In this document: positions 21,803 to 34,149 of the stretch, one piece after another
Layout of the letters: every line of letters begins with the position of its first letter
Position numbering within the stretch: position 1 is the first letter of the stretch
Assembly (NCBI GenBank): GCA_003254905.1
Contig: QANU01003176.1
Location: 580,022-644,021 of the forward strand
Source: Nissolia schottii
Taxonomy: Eukaryota; Streptophyta; Magnoliopsida; Fabales; Fabaceae
Reading direction: 5' to 3'
Length of the DNA: 64,000 nt
Program-made: the position numbers and the translations under genes
The notes under the pieces: generated by a model
What the model saw: only the letters and a program-made list of their open reading frames with translations
The model's database searches: none
What the model was told of the DNA's origin: nothing

Positions 21803-23460
21803 GTATAAAACATGTAACAAGAAATCAATGATTGTATTGGAATGTGTACTGCACTTCATTTGCTTGATTAAGGCTCTTATTGTTTTCTCTCTTTGGTTCT
21901 TAGGGCTACTTCTAATCATTGTCCATGAGGCTCTATGATGAAATCAAGGAGATACTAAAGATTCAGAAGTTCCGAAGATTGGTGTCTTATACTGGGTTCT
22001 ACTGCTTTGCCACACTCATAACCTATGCTTATGTTAGCAATACGTGGGTCAAATGCTGTAAAACCTTGTTATTTAATACTAGAGTTTGGATATTGTCTGA
22101 GATTGGTTATCATGTTAATCTCTACTGTGCTGATGTCTGATTTTCTTGTTGCAGGACTCGGGCCGGGTATTCCAGAGCTGATCAGTTCTATGCATCATAC
22201 CCAGCTGGTACCGAGCTTTTAACGGATACTTCCAAGGTCATTGCCATTTTATAATTCAGAAAGTGTATATCTTTTATACCTTTGTGTTCTTAAGAATGAT
22301 TGTAGTGTTTTCAATTTGTTAGTTATACAAAGCTGCTCTTGGAAATTGCTTTGAAGCTGACGAGTGGGGTCCATTTGAGTTCTGCATCATGGCCAAACAC
22401 TTTGAGCGTCAAGGGAAGTCGCCATATGCATATCATGCAGTAAGTTATATAAACTCATATTAGCCTCTTTTTCGATTGTCTCTGCCCTAGTGCCCTTTAT
22501 GCTGGAAATATTCATTTCTTTTCTGTATATTTTGTAATTCAAGAATAAGAGCTGTTTTTCCTATAGATATTGATTCTTAAGGACATTTATTTGTTGCATC
22601 CTAGTTTTACTCCAATCCCATAACCATTTCATGCTTTTCATTTTTCTTATTACTCCTTTGAGTTTTAACATAATGCTAAAGGAGTTATGATAAATTGCTT
22701 AAAATTTTGGGCAAATGCTTGGTATCTCCAAAAAAAAAAAATGAAAAAGTAAATTCTAGAACTAATGTTGCCAATTTGTCATTATAATGTGATTGTTGAA
22801 GAACCATTGAATTGAATCTATCTTCCTCCTTTCTCTTAGTAGTGACTAGTGAGGTACAACTCCTGGCTTCATTTGGAATAACAAAGACATCTTTGATAGA
22901 AAAATGCTTTAAAATTTGTATGGAAATTCGGATCTTAAAAGGATAACTCAAGAATTTGAGAAGGCATCGAATGTTATTTCCATATTTAATGGATTTTCAA
23001 ATTTTTTCTCGAATGTTCGAGAAAGATTATAGGTACTACCTTACTACTATTAGAGACAAAAGATTAAGAGATAATGTTTGTCTATTAGTGTAGCAGACTG
23101 ATATCATACCAGTACGCTTGGCAAACAGAAAATGTAGCATGAACAAAGGAGAAAAGGAAAAGGGATTCTTGGTCTCATCTTTATTTGTCACTTTTGATAC
23201 CTGATCCTTAATATTTTTTAATTTAGCCCCTTATGTTAAAAATATTCTACAATTTGGTCCCTTGTCATTTTTTCATTGCATATGTAATAGAAAAGACTGA
23301 CGTAACATAGATGGTGCTGACGTAGAGTACATGAGGATTGTGTCACACTAGCATTTTTTCATTAGTTATGTGACGGAAAAGTGGTTAAGGGACCAAATTG
23401 ATGATGATTTGTAACATAAGGGATCATTTGTGCCTTAGCCTTAACTTCCACCTCCTCCAT
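21803..23460 (+). repeat. Right arm of the inverted duplication (intact copy)
   Basis: It covers the region upstream of exon 1, exons 1-3 and part of intron 3 of the ESSS-like gene, in reverse orientation to 16060-20315. A stretch around 22965-23150 is present here but absent from the left arm, so it was gained here or lost there. Confidence 0.85.
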
Positions 23461-24066
23461 GTTTGACTCGCTTCTTCTTCCCTCATATGTGATGCTGCTT
23501 TACCATATCCATTATCTAGTTGCTAATATTACAAAATGTGTGGGAAAGAGCAGAACAGAACAGAAAATTCACGACAATTGTGTTTTACTGAAAAATTGTG
23601 TAAGCAAGTGAGGACGATGTCCCTACAATCCACTGAAGAAATTAATCAAGTTGATCAATGTTTCATCAACTTGAACGAGGATAGTTAATCTGCTACTTGA
23701 ACCTTGAATTAGTTGGTGGGTCTCTAGTGTTAGCCAATGCTACCGAAGCAACTCATATGGCACAATTCAATCTCAAATAGTATTGGTTATTTGGTCCAAT
23801 CATGTTTCTTTTTATTATGACTATAATTCACTTTAAAAAAATCAAATATATTTCAAATTAATTTTGTTAATAAAAATTTATTAGAAATACCTTATTTTAT
23901 AGAAGTGTTTATTATTTTAATAAATATTTTTACACATGGACTGACAAAGGGAATCCTCTCAATAGAATTTTTTTTGTTATTTGTTGTCAAGTTTGATCTT
24001 TCATTATTAATTTCTTGTCTCATCAATTAATGGCGAGAGATCACATTTGACAATACATGGCAAGAA

Positions 24067-24109
<43 letters not shown>

Positions 24110-24722
24110 CAAGTATGATTGTTTGATTTTGAAAACTGTATTCTAGAAACAGAAACCAAATGTACTTCCGTTGTTTTTTCTCTATTTGAAAACAGAATAT
24201 ACTTCTGTAAATTAAACACATTTTAAAAAATTTGAAAATGGCAATCATTTTCTGAAAATGAAAACAATAACAGAAAATGCTTTCGTAAACCAAAAGCACC
24301 CATAGGATTTGGCAAGGAGTAGTCTTTTTCAATGTACTTTTGTAATGTAACCAACTAACCAATATCTGTTGTTGCATATGCATTCCAAACATTTTACCTT
24401 TGACTTTTTTATGGGAGCTATGCTACCTCATTGACTCAATCCCAACCCACCTAGCATAGATTTAGTTTTAGCCATAATTTCAATCATTTGTCTCTGTTTG
24501 TTGTTTATTTTTTTGGGTCCTGTTCGTCTATGCTTGTTGAATTTCATTGCATTGCGTTCCATTTTGTTTTGGATCACTAAAGTGTGTTGCTTGACAGTAC
24601 TTTAAAATTAAACATTGGATGTCACACCTCCATATTTTGTCTTAACTACAACATTTTTGGCTTCTTTACAGAAATACATGGCGCACCTCCTCTCTCTTGG
24701 ACAGCTCGATGGAAGTGGTTGA
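21925..24722 (+). CDS. Small membrane protein resembling plant complex I ESSS (NDUFB11-type) subunit
   Basis: Four exons: 21925-22043, 22155-22236, 22323-22439, 24672-24722, all GT-AG and in phase, giving 122 aa. The protein starts MRLYDEIKEILKIQKFRR, has one membrane segment (about residues 20-40, GFYCFATLITYAYV), then a conserved hydrophilic part with GYSRADQFYASYPAGTELL and the C-terminal KYMAHLLSLGQLDGSG. The layout (short basic head, single span, hydrophilic tail) and the sequence match what I recall as the plant ESSS subunit of mitochondrial NADH dehydrogenase, an accessory membrane-arm protein; I cannot verify the name without a search. An AG at 21901-21902 suggests a 5'-UTR intron ends just upstream. 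Intron 3 is 2.2 kb and repeat-rich. An inverted pseudogene copy lies to the left. Confidence 0.78.
24071..24109. repeat. AT dinucleotide microsatellite
   Basis: A (TA)n tract of about 38 bp inside intron 3 of the ESSS-like gene. Confidence 0.9.
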
Positions 24723-25587
24723 TGGGAGTGGCTAATGCCAACATGGAAATTGTTTAAATATATGAAGATATGTATCGCCAAATGAAAATTACTTGAGGAT
24801 TGAGTAAGTCGAGTTTTGAGCTGAGCCTTATTTTTATGAATATGAAACCCAAGTATATGCGGGCGTTTTTGTTTTTCTTTTGTAGCTGTTATTTGGAAAT
24901 TGCAATTAGGAAGGATTTTTTGTTAATTCATTTTTAATAATTATGAAATGTCAGGGGTATCTTGTGGCTAGTCTGTAGTTTACCTGATAATGGATTTTAG
25001 TGGCAACAATTATTTTGTAGTTGTAACTAAGAGTTGCCATGTAGTACTTAGAGGTAGTCTCTTAGATGGATTTTAACGTGAACAAATTTTCTTTAATAAC
25101 ACTTAAGAGGTACTCTATTTAGATCTAAACAATAAATAAGTTTTAGCGTTCAATTTTTGCACTCAAGTCTAATTAGCACAGTTTTCATGTGGCACTTAAT
25201 TTTAATAGATATACTTTAAAGGTATTTCATTTAGTTATCGACAATAGATAGATTTTATTTAGAACAATTTTCTTCAATTGCAGTCAAGAGCTGCAACATG
25301 ACACTTAATTTTTGTTAGGCACGACACAACCAATTGGGGCTAGTTAAGAAATAAATCTTGTGGTTTTTAAATTAAAATAAAATAAAAATTGGCCTTATTT
25401 AAGAAAATTTAATTAAGAAAAATAAAATCTAAATGACCTTATTAAAAGATATTAAAAACCAACTCAATACGACAGAAGAACAAAAATTTAACTTTGAAAG
25501 AAAGGAAATTAGAAAAATGGATCACACTGAAAGAAACAAAACTAACGAAAGCAATATCCAAGCAAATCAAAACCTAAATCTTTTCTC

Positions 25588-25624
<37 letters not shown>

Positions 25625-25690
25625 CTAATTCTAACTCCAGCTAAGGCTCAATGCCAAGCCTAAGCTCGGGCAAGAGCAGGGTCCAGAAAA
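24723..25690. other. 3' flank and AT-rich intergenic DNA
   Basis: No gene. An AT microsatellite lies at about 25592-25621. Confidence 0.5.
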
Positions 25691-25699
25691 CCGAGGTCT

Positions 25700-26408
25700 G
25701 AATTGGGCTGTACAAGTGGTCAACTTGACACTAAGGGGTTAAGAATGGAAACAACCTCTAGAGGGTCAAGGAGTCTATCATGTCAAAGTAGCGACTTCGA
25801 AATAAGTGTGATTGCTTCCTCCCGCAATATCTAGGATCACAGCAGCAGCATGCACAATCTTATCTCCTAACACTCCCTGTACACGATGAAGGAATTTTGA
25901 TATTCAATAAGATAAACGATAACACAAATCTTTTATAAATCAATTTCACTCTAACTATCACATGTGAGACAACATATTATAACAATAGATTTTGAGATTG
26001 AAGTTATGAATATTTTGGATGGTCAAAAATCAAAATTATTCCACATTTATTATTCTTCACATTGGGAACCTGTTGAGAAAATAGAGAAGAAGAGAGAAAG
26101 CCAATGAGGCCAGAGAGGAAAGTAACTTCTTCTATTCCTCATCATAGTTTTGAATAGGCGTTGTTTCGATTGGGGCGACAGATGCCTATATATAAAGGTT
26201 AGGAGAATGACCATTTTTCTATGGGTTAGTCAACGGTGGGCCAACCCACCCATTATAATACCCACTAATAAGTCATGCCTAACAACAAGTCCATTAATAA
26301 TAATGTTTATAAAATAATTAGACTTAAATAAAATGATCTAATGACTTTGACATCCAACTAATTTGAGTTATCAATTAACTTATGTTAGTCTACAAAAAAT
26401 TTCCAACA
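25700..26408 (-). mobile_element. 3' LTR of a decayed Ty1/copia element
   Basis: On the minus strand the purine tract AAGTGGGAG (about 26411-26419) is followed by TGTTGGAAATTTTTTG, the usual copia PPT/LTR start; the LTR therefore begins at 26408 and runs left. Its other end is not resolved; a copia-LTR-like GATATTGC segment near 25830 suggests it reaches about 25.7 kb. Confidence 0.6.
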
Positions 26409-26959
26409 ATCTCCCACTTGGATAACATAAGTTAAAATAAAATATTCTCAGAGTAATCAAACAACATGTGATCACAACAAGATGTCAAATTCGAGTAAGC
26501 ACTCCCAATAAAATGGTCCAATATATGACAACAAGCACTCAACAATGTGAAAAATCATACTCAAAGGAGTGCTGATATTACACATGCAAGATACTCATTT
26601 CTCAATGATCCAACGAATGTGGTATATGCGTAAATGAGAATGCATAACAAAATTGCATGTTTGAATGCAAATTAAAACAATTCCCAACAAAATGGCTTAG
26701 CCTCCTCCCCAAATGCTATGAGATTTAATATCTCAGCCAACAACAAAATAAGAATGGGTCTGAGATGTCTTTAAAATTTGCCATATGAACTTAAGACCGC
26801 TCACAACAACACTAGCCATATTTTATTTCGTGAAAAACAAAGTTTATCATTAATATGCATTTTTTTATTGGTTGTAGTCTTAGATTTTCACTCAAAAACG
26901 TTTTTTGATAAATTACAATTTTTGTAACTTATGACCATCTATTTTTCACTAAAAAGGAC

Positions 26960-27359
26960 TCTTTTTCACTTTTCCATGAAATAGTCCCTCTAGCTAGTAG
27001 AGAGACATAACCAAATGTGGATTTCTTAGAGGGATTTCTTAGAGTCTACATATCTTGCATAGTTTGAATCTGAGTAGCCAACCACTTCAAGGTTATCTGA
27101 TCTTCTGTAAGTGAGCATGTAATCCTTGGTGCCTTGCAAGTACTTAAGGACCTTCTTTGCAGCTTTGCAATGGTCTATTCCGGGATTACTTTGATACCGA
27201 CTCAACATTCCAACAACAAAACTTATATCTGGTTGAGTGTATGTTCGAGCATACATCAAGCTCCCAACCACAAAAACATAAGGAATACACTCCATTTCCT
27301 TTCGTTTCAAATCATTTTTGGGACATTGCATTTGACTAAACTTGTCCCCCTTTTGAATT
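26960..27359 (-). pseudogene. Ty1/copia reverse transcriptase C-terminus and RNase H fragment
   Basis: The minus-strand frame contains the copia hallmarks GSLMYA, TQPDI(S/A), LSRY and KVLKYLQGT, then the start of RNase H with an SDSNYA block. A 13-bp duplication inserts an in-frame stop near 27030. The frame is cut off by the N at 27360, beyond which the sequence belongs to the gag region, so the join is artificial. Confidence 0.85.
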
Positions 27360-27360
27360 N

Positions 27361-28605
27361 TGGTGTTGTAATTCACCTGGAACTGGCCAAATTCAGGAGG
27401 AAGTGAGTTCATTATGAACTGTACCAGAAAGGACCCACTCACATTCATACCCATTGATTTCAATAGTGCTGCTAGATTTGTCATTCCAGTTACATGATCA
27501 TGAATGGGTTGTGTAACATCTCGACTTTTTTCCTTATAAAGATTTCGTATAATAAATAAATAAGAATAAATTAATAAGGTTGAAAAATTTAATTATTAAA
27601 TTTAATCCATGAAATATTAGTTAAAAATAGAAATTTTGCGATTTCGTGGAGTCTTGTGAGGTCCGAATCGATTTTCGATTATTATTAAAATTTAATTACG
27701 ACTCAAAGGAATCTGTAAAATACACTAATATGAAAATAAATTCAAGAATGCCTCGGCAAAAATTAAAACGTTAATGAGAAAAATTAATGGATCACAACGA
27801 TATGTCTAAAATATTTTTAGAACAACCTTACACGAACAAATAAGGACAAAACGCGATCAAACATGATCAAAAATATATTGGGCGGGCCATCTTTATCCAC
27901 TGTCACAGTCGGCTGGGATATTTCTAGATACATTATATAATATATTATTATATAATATAATAATAGTAGTAAATAGTAAAAATAATAATATATAATAAAA
28001 TAAATAAATTATACCTAACTGAGGCGGCATAAGCCACCGCCTCAGGATTTATATATATAAGTAATGTACATGGCCATAGAAGGCCATCCCCATGTACTCC
28101 AAAATTTATACTTTCATACTGCTAAATTTATTTTTACTCCGTTCGTGCACTTTGCAGTTACGCCGTTGGACTAAGAAAAAATAGCATGATCGCCTCAAGG
28201 TTCGCGGGAGTCGTTTCTCGTAGCTTTCAGAACGCGTGAAAAAGTGGGTAAACCGTTCTAACCACTGTCTGTGGTTCTAAAATGTTTAATGATGTTTGTA
28301 ATATGTTTTGTGATAGATTATGTTAGGCTAAGTTGCTTGATGATATCCATGCTAGGTTTCTTGCTATATGTCCTCTTTGATGAATTTCCATGGAATTTAT
28401 GTGAATATGTGAGATATACATGCTATATGTGATTTATGAGGTAATTGATAGGAAAATATGAGATTTATGATGAGAAATGATTATGAGACATGAAATTATA
28501 TTCCTTATGATGTGAAATATTATGATATATATCTAGAAAATTGCTTATGATGATGGTTGTGCTATGTTTTGTGTTAGAATATATTAGGTTTTAATTGCTA
28601 AATGA
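27361..28605. repeat. Block near-identical to 29574-30818, bounded by single Ns (probable false duplication)
   Basis: This 1245-bp block repeats 29574-30818 with only two substitutions noticed (a C/T near 27531 and an A/G near 28289). It has an N at each end (27360 and 28606). It spans part of a copia gag and the left half of a solo LTR, and it sits where the element's integrase/reverse transcriptase DNA should be. Confidence 0.85.
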
Positions 28606-28606
28606 N

Positions 28607-29570
28607 TGTCAAAGGGACCACATATGTCAGTGTGTATCAACTCAAGGAGTTGACTGCTTCTTGTGGCCAGACCTTTTGATATATGTTTGGTTTGCTTGAC
28701 TTTAATGCAATCCACACATATATCCCAGTCATCAAAATTCAGTTGAGGTAAGATTTCACTTTTCACCAACCTCGACATCTTTCTTTGGAAATGTGACCTA
28801 ATTTTTGATGCCATAAGAAAGTAGAATTCTCATTACATGCAACACACTTACTACCATACTATGTTCAACATGAAACAGGAATTCAACAAAATTAACATCA
28901 AGATTGAAACGGTACAAAGCATCAACTAAAGTATCAGAACCATAATAGTACTTATGTTTTATACAAACTGAAAACACCCTTACCAATCCTAAAGTTAAAT
29001 CCTACATCGTCCAACTTTGCAACAGAAACTAAATGTCTAACACATACAAGAACATATAGACACTTTTCTAGATCTAAGCAAGAGCCACTGTCTAAGATCA
29101 ATTTGTAAGTCCCAATTCCTTCTATCCATGCCTTCGTTCTATTTCCCATATACAAGAACTTTTCAGTTCCTCTTATGGGTTAGATCGAAAGGAATCCCTG
29201 CATAACATGTGACACATGAGTAATTGCACCAGAATCTAACCACCAGGTATTATTAGGCACTTCAATATGATTTGATTCAGAACCTACGGAAATGTAGTAT
29301 TTACCTTTTTTTTCGAACCATTTCTTTCTTTTCAGGTAATTTTTCTTGAAATGCCCAGCCTTGTTGCAGAACATTTCTTCTCCTTATGGACTCGGCCTTC
29401 ATGAACCTTCAGTGAAGCTTTGTCCTTCTTATCCTTACTACCTGGCTTAGTCTTGCTACTACTAGCTCCATCATGAAATGTGAGATGGAGAGACTGATCC
29501 TTCATTTTCTTTAACCTCCCTTCCTCTTGAACCAACATGACCTTAATTTCCTAAAAGTTCCATTATTCCT
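28607..29570 (-). pseudogene. Ty1/copia gag C-terminus, protease and integrase N-terminus
   Basis: Minus-strand frames, broken by several shifts, carry in order: a Lys-rich gag tail (about 29538-29380), a decayed CCHC zinc knuckle where the last Cys is Tyr, a protease-like WWLDSGA block (about 29245), and a GAG-pre-integrase segment followed by the integrase start (HTDICGPF, about 28640). The N at 28606 ends it. It belongs to the same element as the gag start at 32621 and the RNase H at 27 kb. Confidence 0.82.
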
Positions 29571-29724
29571 TAATGGTGTTGTAATTCACCTGGAACTGGC
29601 CAAATTCAGGAGGAAGTGAGTTCATTATGAACTGTACCAGAAAGGACCCACTCACATTCATACCCATTGATTTCAATAGTGCTGCTAGATTTGTCATTCC
29701 AGTTACATGATCATGAATGGGTTG

Positions 29725-32235
29725 TGTAACATCTCGACTTTTTCCCTTATAAAGATTTCGTATAATAAATAAATAAGAATAAATTAATAAGGTTGAAAAA
29801 TTTAATTATTAAATTTAATCCATGAAATATTAGTTAAAAATAGAAATTTTGCGATTTCGTGGAGTCTTGTGAGGTCCGAATCGATTTTCGATTATTATTA
29901 AAATTTAATTACGACTCAAAGGAATCTGTAAAATACACTAATATGAAAATAAATTCAAGAATGCCTCGGCAAAAATTAAAACGTTAATGAGAAAAATTAA
30001 TGGATCACAACGATATGTCTAAAATATTTTTAGAACAACCTTACACGAACAAATAAGGACAAAACGCGATCAAACATGATCAAAAATATATTGGGCGGGC
30101 CATCTTTATCCACTGTCACAGTCGGCTGGGATATTTCTAGATACATTATATAATATATTATTATATAATATAATAATAGTAGTAAATAGTAAAAATAATA
30201 ATATATAATAAAATAAATAAATTATACCTAACTGAGGCGGCATAAGCCACCGCCTCAGGATTTATATATATAAGTAATGTACATGGCCATAGAAGGCCAT
30301 CCCCATGTACTCCAAAATTTATACTTTCATACTGCTAAATTTATTTTTACTCCGTTCGTGCACTTTGCAGTTACGCCGTTGGACTAAGAAAAAATAGCAT
30401 GATCGCCTCAAGGTTCGCGGGAGTCGTTTCTCGTAGCTTTCAGAACGCGTGAAAAAGTGGGTAAACCGTTCTAACCACTGTCTGTGGTTCTAAAATGTTT
30501 GATGATGTTTGTAATATGTTTTGTGATAGATTATGTTAGGCTAAGTTGCTTGATGATATCCATGCTAGGTTTCTTGCTATATGTCCTCTTTGATGAATTT
30601 CCATGGAATTTATGTGAATATGTGAGATATACATGCTATATGTGATTTATGAGGTAATTGATAGGAAAATATGAGATTTATGATGAGAAATGATTATGAG
30701 ACATGAAATTATATTCCTTATGATGTGAAATATTATGATATATATCTAGAAAATTGCTTATGATGATGGTTGTGCTATGTTTTGTGTTAGAATATATTAG
30801 GTTTTAATTGCTAAATGATGGTCTTGAAGGCTTCTATCAATTATACTTGTATCTGAAAGTTTCTGCAGGTCTGGTAATTTATTGGAATAATTGTTAGAAT
30901 TAGGTTGGTGATAAATGACGAAGATGATGACATGGGATTTTAAATTATAATTGCTATGTATATGAGTGTTTTAAGATGATAAATGGTGCTTATTGAACAG
31001 GATAATGAATAAGTGATATATGTGGATGTTTTATGAGATATAAAATGATAGTTATGTTAAAGACGAAAATGCTTAGGATAACATGACCTGTATACGACAC
31101 TATGACATGCTGGATGTACATGACAACATGATATGACATGACATGAACATGATACGGAGGACGCTGCCTTCGGGCAAATGGATTTCCTCATAATATGACA
31201 TGGAGGACGCTGTCATACGACAAGTGAATTTTCTCAGGCATTTTATATGCCATACTTAATATGATATGGAGGACGTTGCCCTATGACAAGTGGAGTTCCT
31301 CAATCCTAAATATGACATGGAGGACGCTGTCATACGGCAAGTGGATTTCCTCAGGCATTTTATATGTCATACTTAATACGATATGGAGGGCACTGCCCTA
31401 TGACAAGTGGATTTCCTCAAGAATTTGTATATGTTCTACATGAATATGATATGTTTATATCATACACGTATATGATGATGGGTAATACATGAACATGATG
31501 ATATGTGATTTAACTGTATATGTGATTCAAGGCTTAGAATAAAGAACAGATGACCTAAATAAGGAAAGATAGGTTCCCTTAGTCACCTAGTAACGTAGGT
31601 AGCTTCTCAGGACTAGGTGGAATGTTAATAACTAATAGGGATGTAATATAACGGTGACACTTAGAGACCCCTAAGCGGCGGAATCATAATTGAGAGTAAA
31701 ACGATCAGCGATGACAAAGGTTTTCCCACTGAGAACGCAGAGTTCTCATACCCGCTCCTTTATGGTTCTAGGTGAGCAAGGCAGGACTTCAGCTTGATGT
31801 ACGCAATGGCGGCTTTGAAGACGATTAATCAAGGAATAGCATAGCAAAAACTAGGCTAAGGATTTTCCAATCCTTGTATTGTACTTCTATGAGAACTTAT
31901 GTGTATGTATTAACTAAGATATTATCTATGTAAATGTTCGTGATGATATGCTATAGACCACTTGTTTGCCTATTGTTTGATGTTGTTATATTGGAACAAT
32001 TATTCGTGTAGTATAAAGTTTTAAGGCTTGCATTATAAATTATATCTGATGCAAGGCTCATAATTTACAACCTATGAATAAAAAAGAAAAAAGTTTCAAA
32101 ATGGTCCATATTTTCAAGTATAAGATAATTGCGAACCTTAAAGTAGGGGCTAAAAGTAACCCCAACCAAAGCAGGTAACAAACCTAGTGAGTATGGTTTA
32201 CGACGTACGCGTAAGCAGCTAGCTAGGGTGTTACA
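29725..32235. mobile_element. Solo LTR (2511 bp) inserted in the copia gag
   Basis: It begins TGTAACATCTCG and ends GGGTGTTACA, with TG...CA ends, and is flanked by a perfect 5-bp duplication GGTTG (29720-29724 and 32236-32240). Removing it makes the host gag frame continuous. A TATATATATA box-like sequence follows a GAGGCGGC...GCCGCCTC-type hairpin near 30233-30258. No internal coding region or second LTR is present. The TGTAACA/TGTTACA ends suggest a gypsy family. Confidence 0.83.
31150..31420 (+). repeat. Tandem ATGGAGGACGCTG repeat inside the solo LTR
   Basis: Five units start near 31154, 31200, 31266, 31316 and 31384. Each has GGAGGACGCTG(C/T)C, a CAAGTGGATTTCCTCA block and, in alternate units, a GGCATTTTATATG spacer. 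Confidence 0.8.
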
Positions 32236-32621
32236 GGTTGTGACCAATCAAATTTCTTGGTCGTCAACTTATTCATTAAGCTGCTCATAATGGACTTGTC
32301 AGTAATATCCAATTGAGAGTATTCCTTAATATTTGTCATGAATTCCTTACCATTTTCTGTCTTAGGCATAGATGGCTTAACATTTTCAGCCAACGCTATT
32401 CTCATCAAGCTCACACTCAATCTGTTAGACTTGTCCTAAGCATGATAAAAAGATTTATCCTTTTTTGAACTAGTCTCAGTAATGGCTGCGGGTTTTTCAT
32501 CCATTATTAATGCAAGGTCTAAATCCATAAATCCCAAATGGAAGTGGATTTGTTCAGACCACTCATCATAATTCAACTCATTGAACTTGACAATGCCATT
32601 GACTACACCATACAAATTCAC
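32236..32621 (-). pseudogene. Ty1/copia gag N-terminal part
   Basis: On the minus strand the frame from 32621 encodes the start of a copia gag polyprotein (FNELNYDEWSEQIHFHLGFM block, then a UBN2-type region). It is broken once near 32430 and continues, after the solo LTR, at 29719 and leftward. The coding sequence is decayed. Confidence 0.8.
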
Positions 32622-32649
32622 GGAAGCTGTAAAATTTTATACAAACTCA

Positions 32650-33585
32650 TACATTAATGCTTTGAGTAATTTTAATAAATTTAAACACAACTTTCAGTTA
32701 CGTATCTAAGTTCACCTTTGGGTGATACTTAAATTCATAACTTCAAACTATAATAATTATCGACCATACTCCATTCAACATGCATGTTGTTATCTTTGGA
32801 TATACAAACACGTTCAACAAATATGTCAATGTCACTATAATATCATTAATTATAAGCAATGGTTCACCTTTGGATAACTTCATAGCATTGTAATTAATGA
32901 TCTCATCACCTTAATGTGAATAATTAAATTCACAAATAAATCCTTAAGATTGTCTCCTTTCCAAGTCATGTCACTTTGGTGACTAACAAGCTTACATATA
33001 GTCATTCCTATATTCCATTATACTTCAACCATGATTAGCCTAAACACATAAGACCATATTTTTCATATAGTAGTACCAAAGGCCGGACCTTAAACAACTT
33101 TGGCGGAACCATTATTTAATACCACACATGAGGAATAAAAAAAAAAAACACAATTCCAGGATAATCACAAATTTCACAAGCAAAGCTCAAATACCACATG
33201 TAAGTTATAAGTTTCTATCACCCATTTATCATGTCATCATGAATTTGGATCTTAAAATTCATGATTATCACATGACATGTAAGTTATAATTTTCTATCAC
33301 ACATTTAGAAAATTATCATAAAATTGGATCTTGAAATTCATGAATATCACATGACAAAACAAGACTAGGAACAAGAAACACAAACCTGGATCCATACTTG
33401 TGATTTAATTAATGTCTTTTTTTATTCTTTTCCCTTCTCCTCCTTTCTTCCTTTTAATCTCTTTTAATGGTGAAAAGAGTGTTTAAGCAAAAACAGAGGA
33501 GAGCCCTAACTGCTCTTTTGTTTTTCCCTTATATTACACTCACTTGAGTAATTGCCATCAGTTTTAAAAAGGGGAGGGTCGACAA
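32650..33585. other. Leader side of the copia element, no gene seen
   Basis: No 5' LTR matching the 3' LTR at 26 kb was found. A tandem repeat of about 79 bp, two copies (33196-33354, ACATGTAAGTTATAA start), is present. Confidence 0.4.
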
Positions 33586-34149
33586 GGTTGTTAAACTCGA
33601 GAGTTTAAGTAAAATCGTGGAGTCTCAGCAAACTCAAATCGTAAACTCGACTCTTAAACTCGCAAGAGTTTACATAAGTAAAATAATATGTTATAAGCAA
33701 TATAATTATGAACTAAACATGATTAAATATTGTATTTATAATTGAAATTGAATTATGTTAACTTTAAATTTAATTAATGAAAAAAATATCATAAAATACA
33801 CCTTAATGAATGACACTTAGTTGTTATGTCATGCTTTATTCTGTATGTATATTATTTTATAGTTCGATAAAACATAACTCAATTATGATAAATATATGAA
33901 ATTAACTTAATAAACTCAATAGATATTGTTTAACATAAACAAAGTTATGTAAGTATTTAACAAAATTACAAAGGTAAACTTGTAAACTCGTAGATAAATT
34001 TTAACTCGTAAACTCACTAGTAGAATTGAGAGTTTACTTAAACTCATACGAGTTTACCAAAAAAGAGTTTACATAAGTGTTAACTCATTTTATGTAGTAA
34101 AATCGTAAACTCGTAAGAGTTTGTGAGTTAACTCGAGAGTTTAACAACC
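33586..34149. mobile_element. MITE-like element with GGTTGTTAAACTCG ends
   Basis: The left end GGTTGTTAAACTCGAGAG and the right end ACTCGAGAGTTTAACAACC are inverted repeats of about 20 bp. The interior is AT-rich with many AAACTCGTAAACTC repeats and no coding region. No clear target duplication was identified. Confidence 0.65.

Noticed and set aside
24027..24392. 121-codon minus-strand frame
   Set aside because: It crosses an AT microsatellite inside an intron of the ESSS-like gene and has low-complexity composition.
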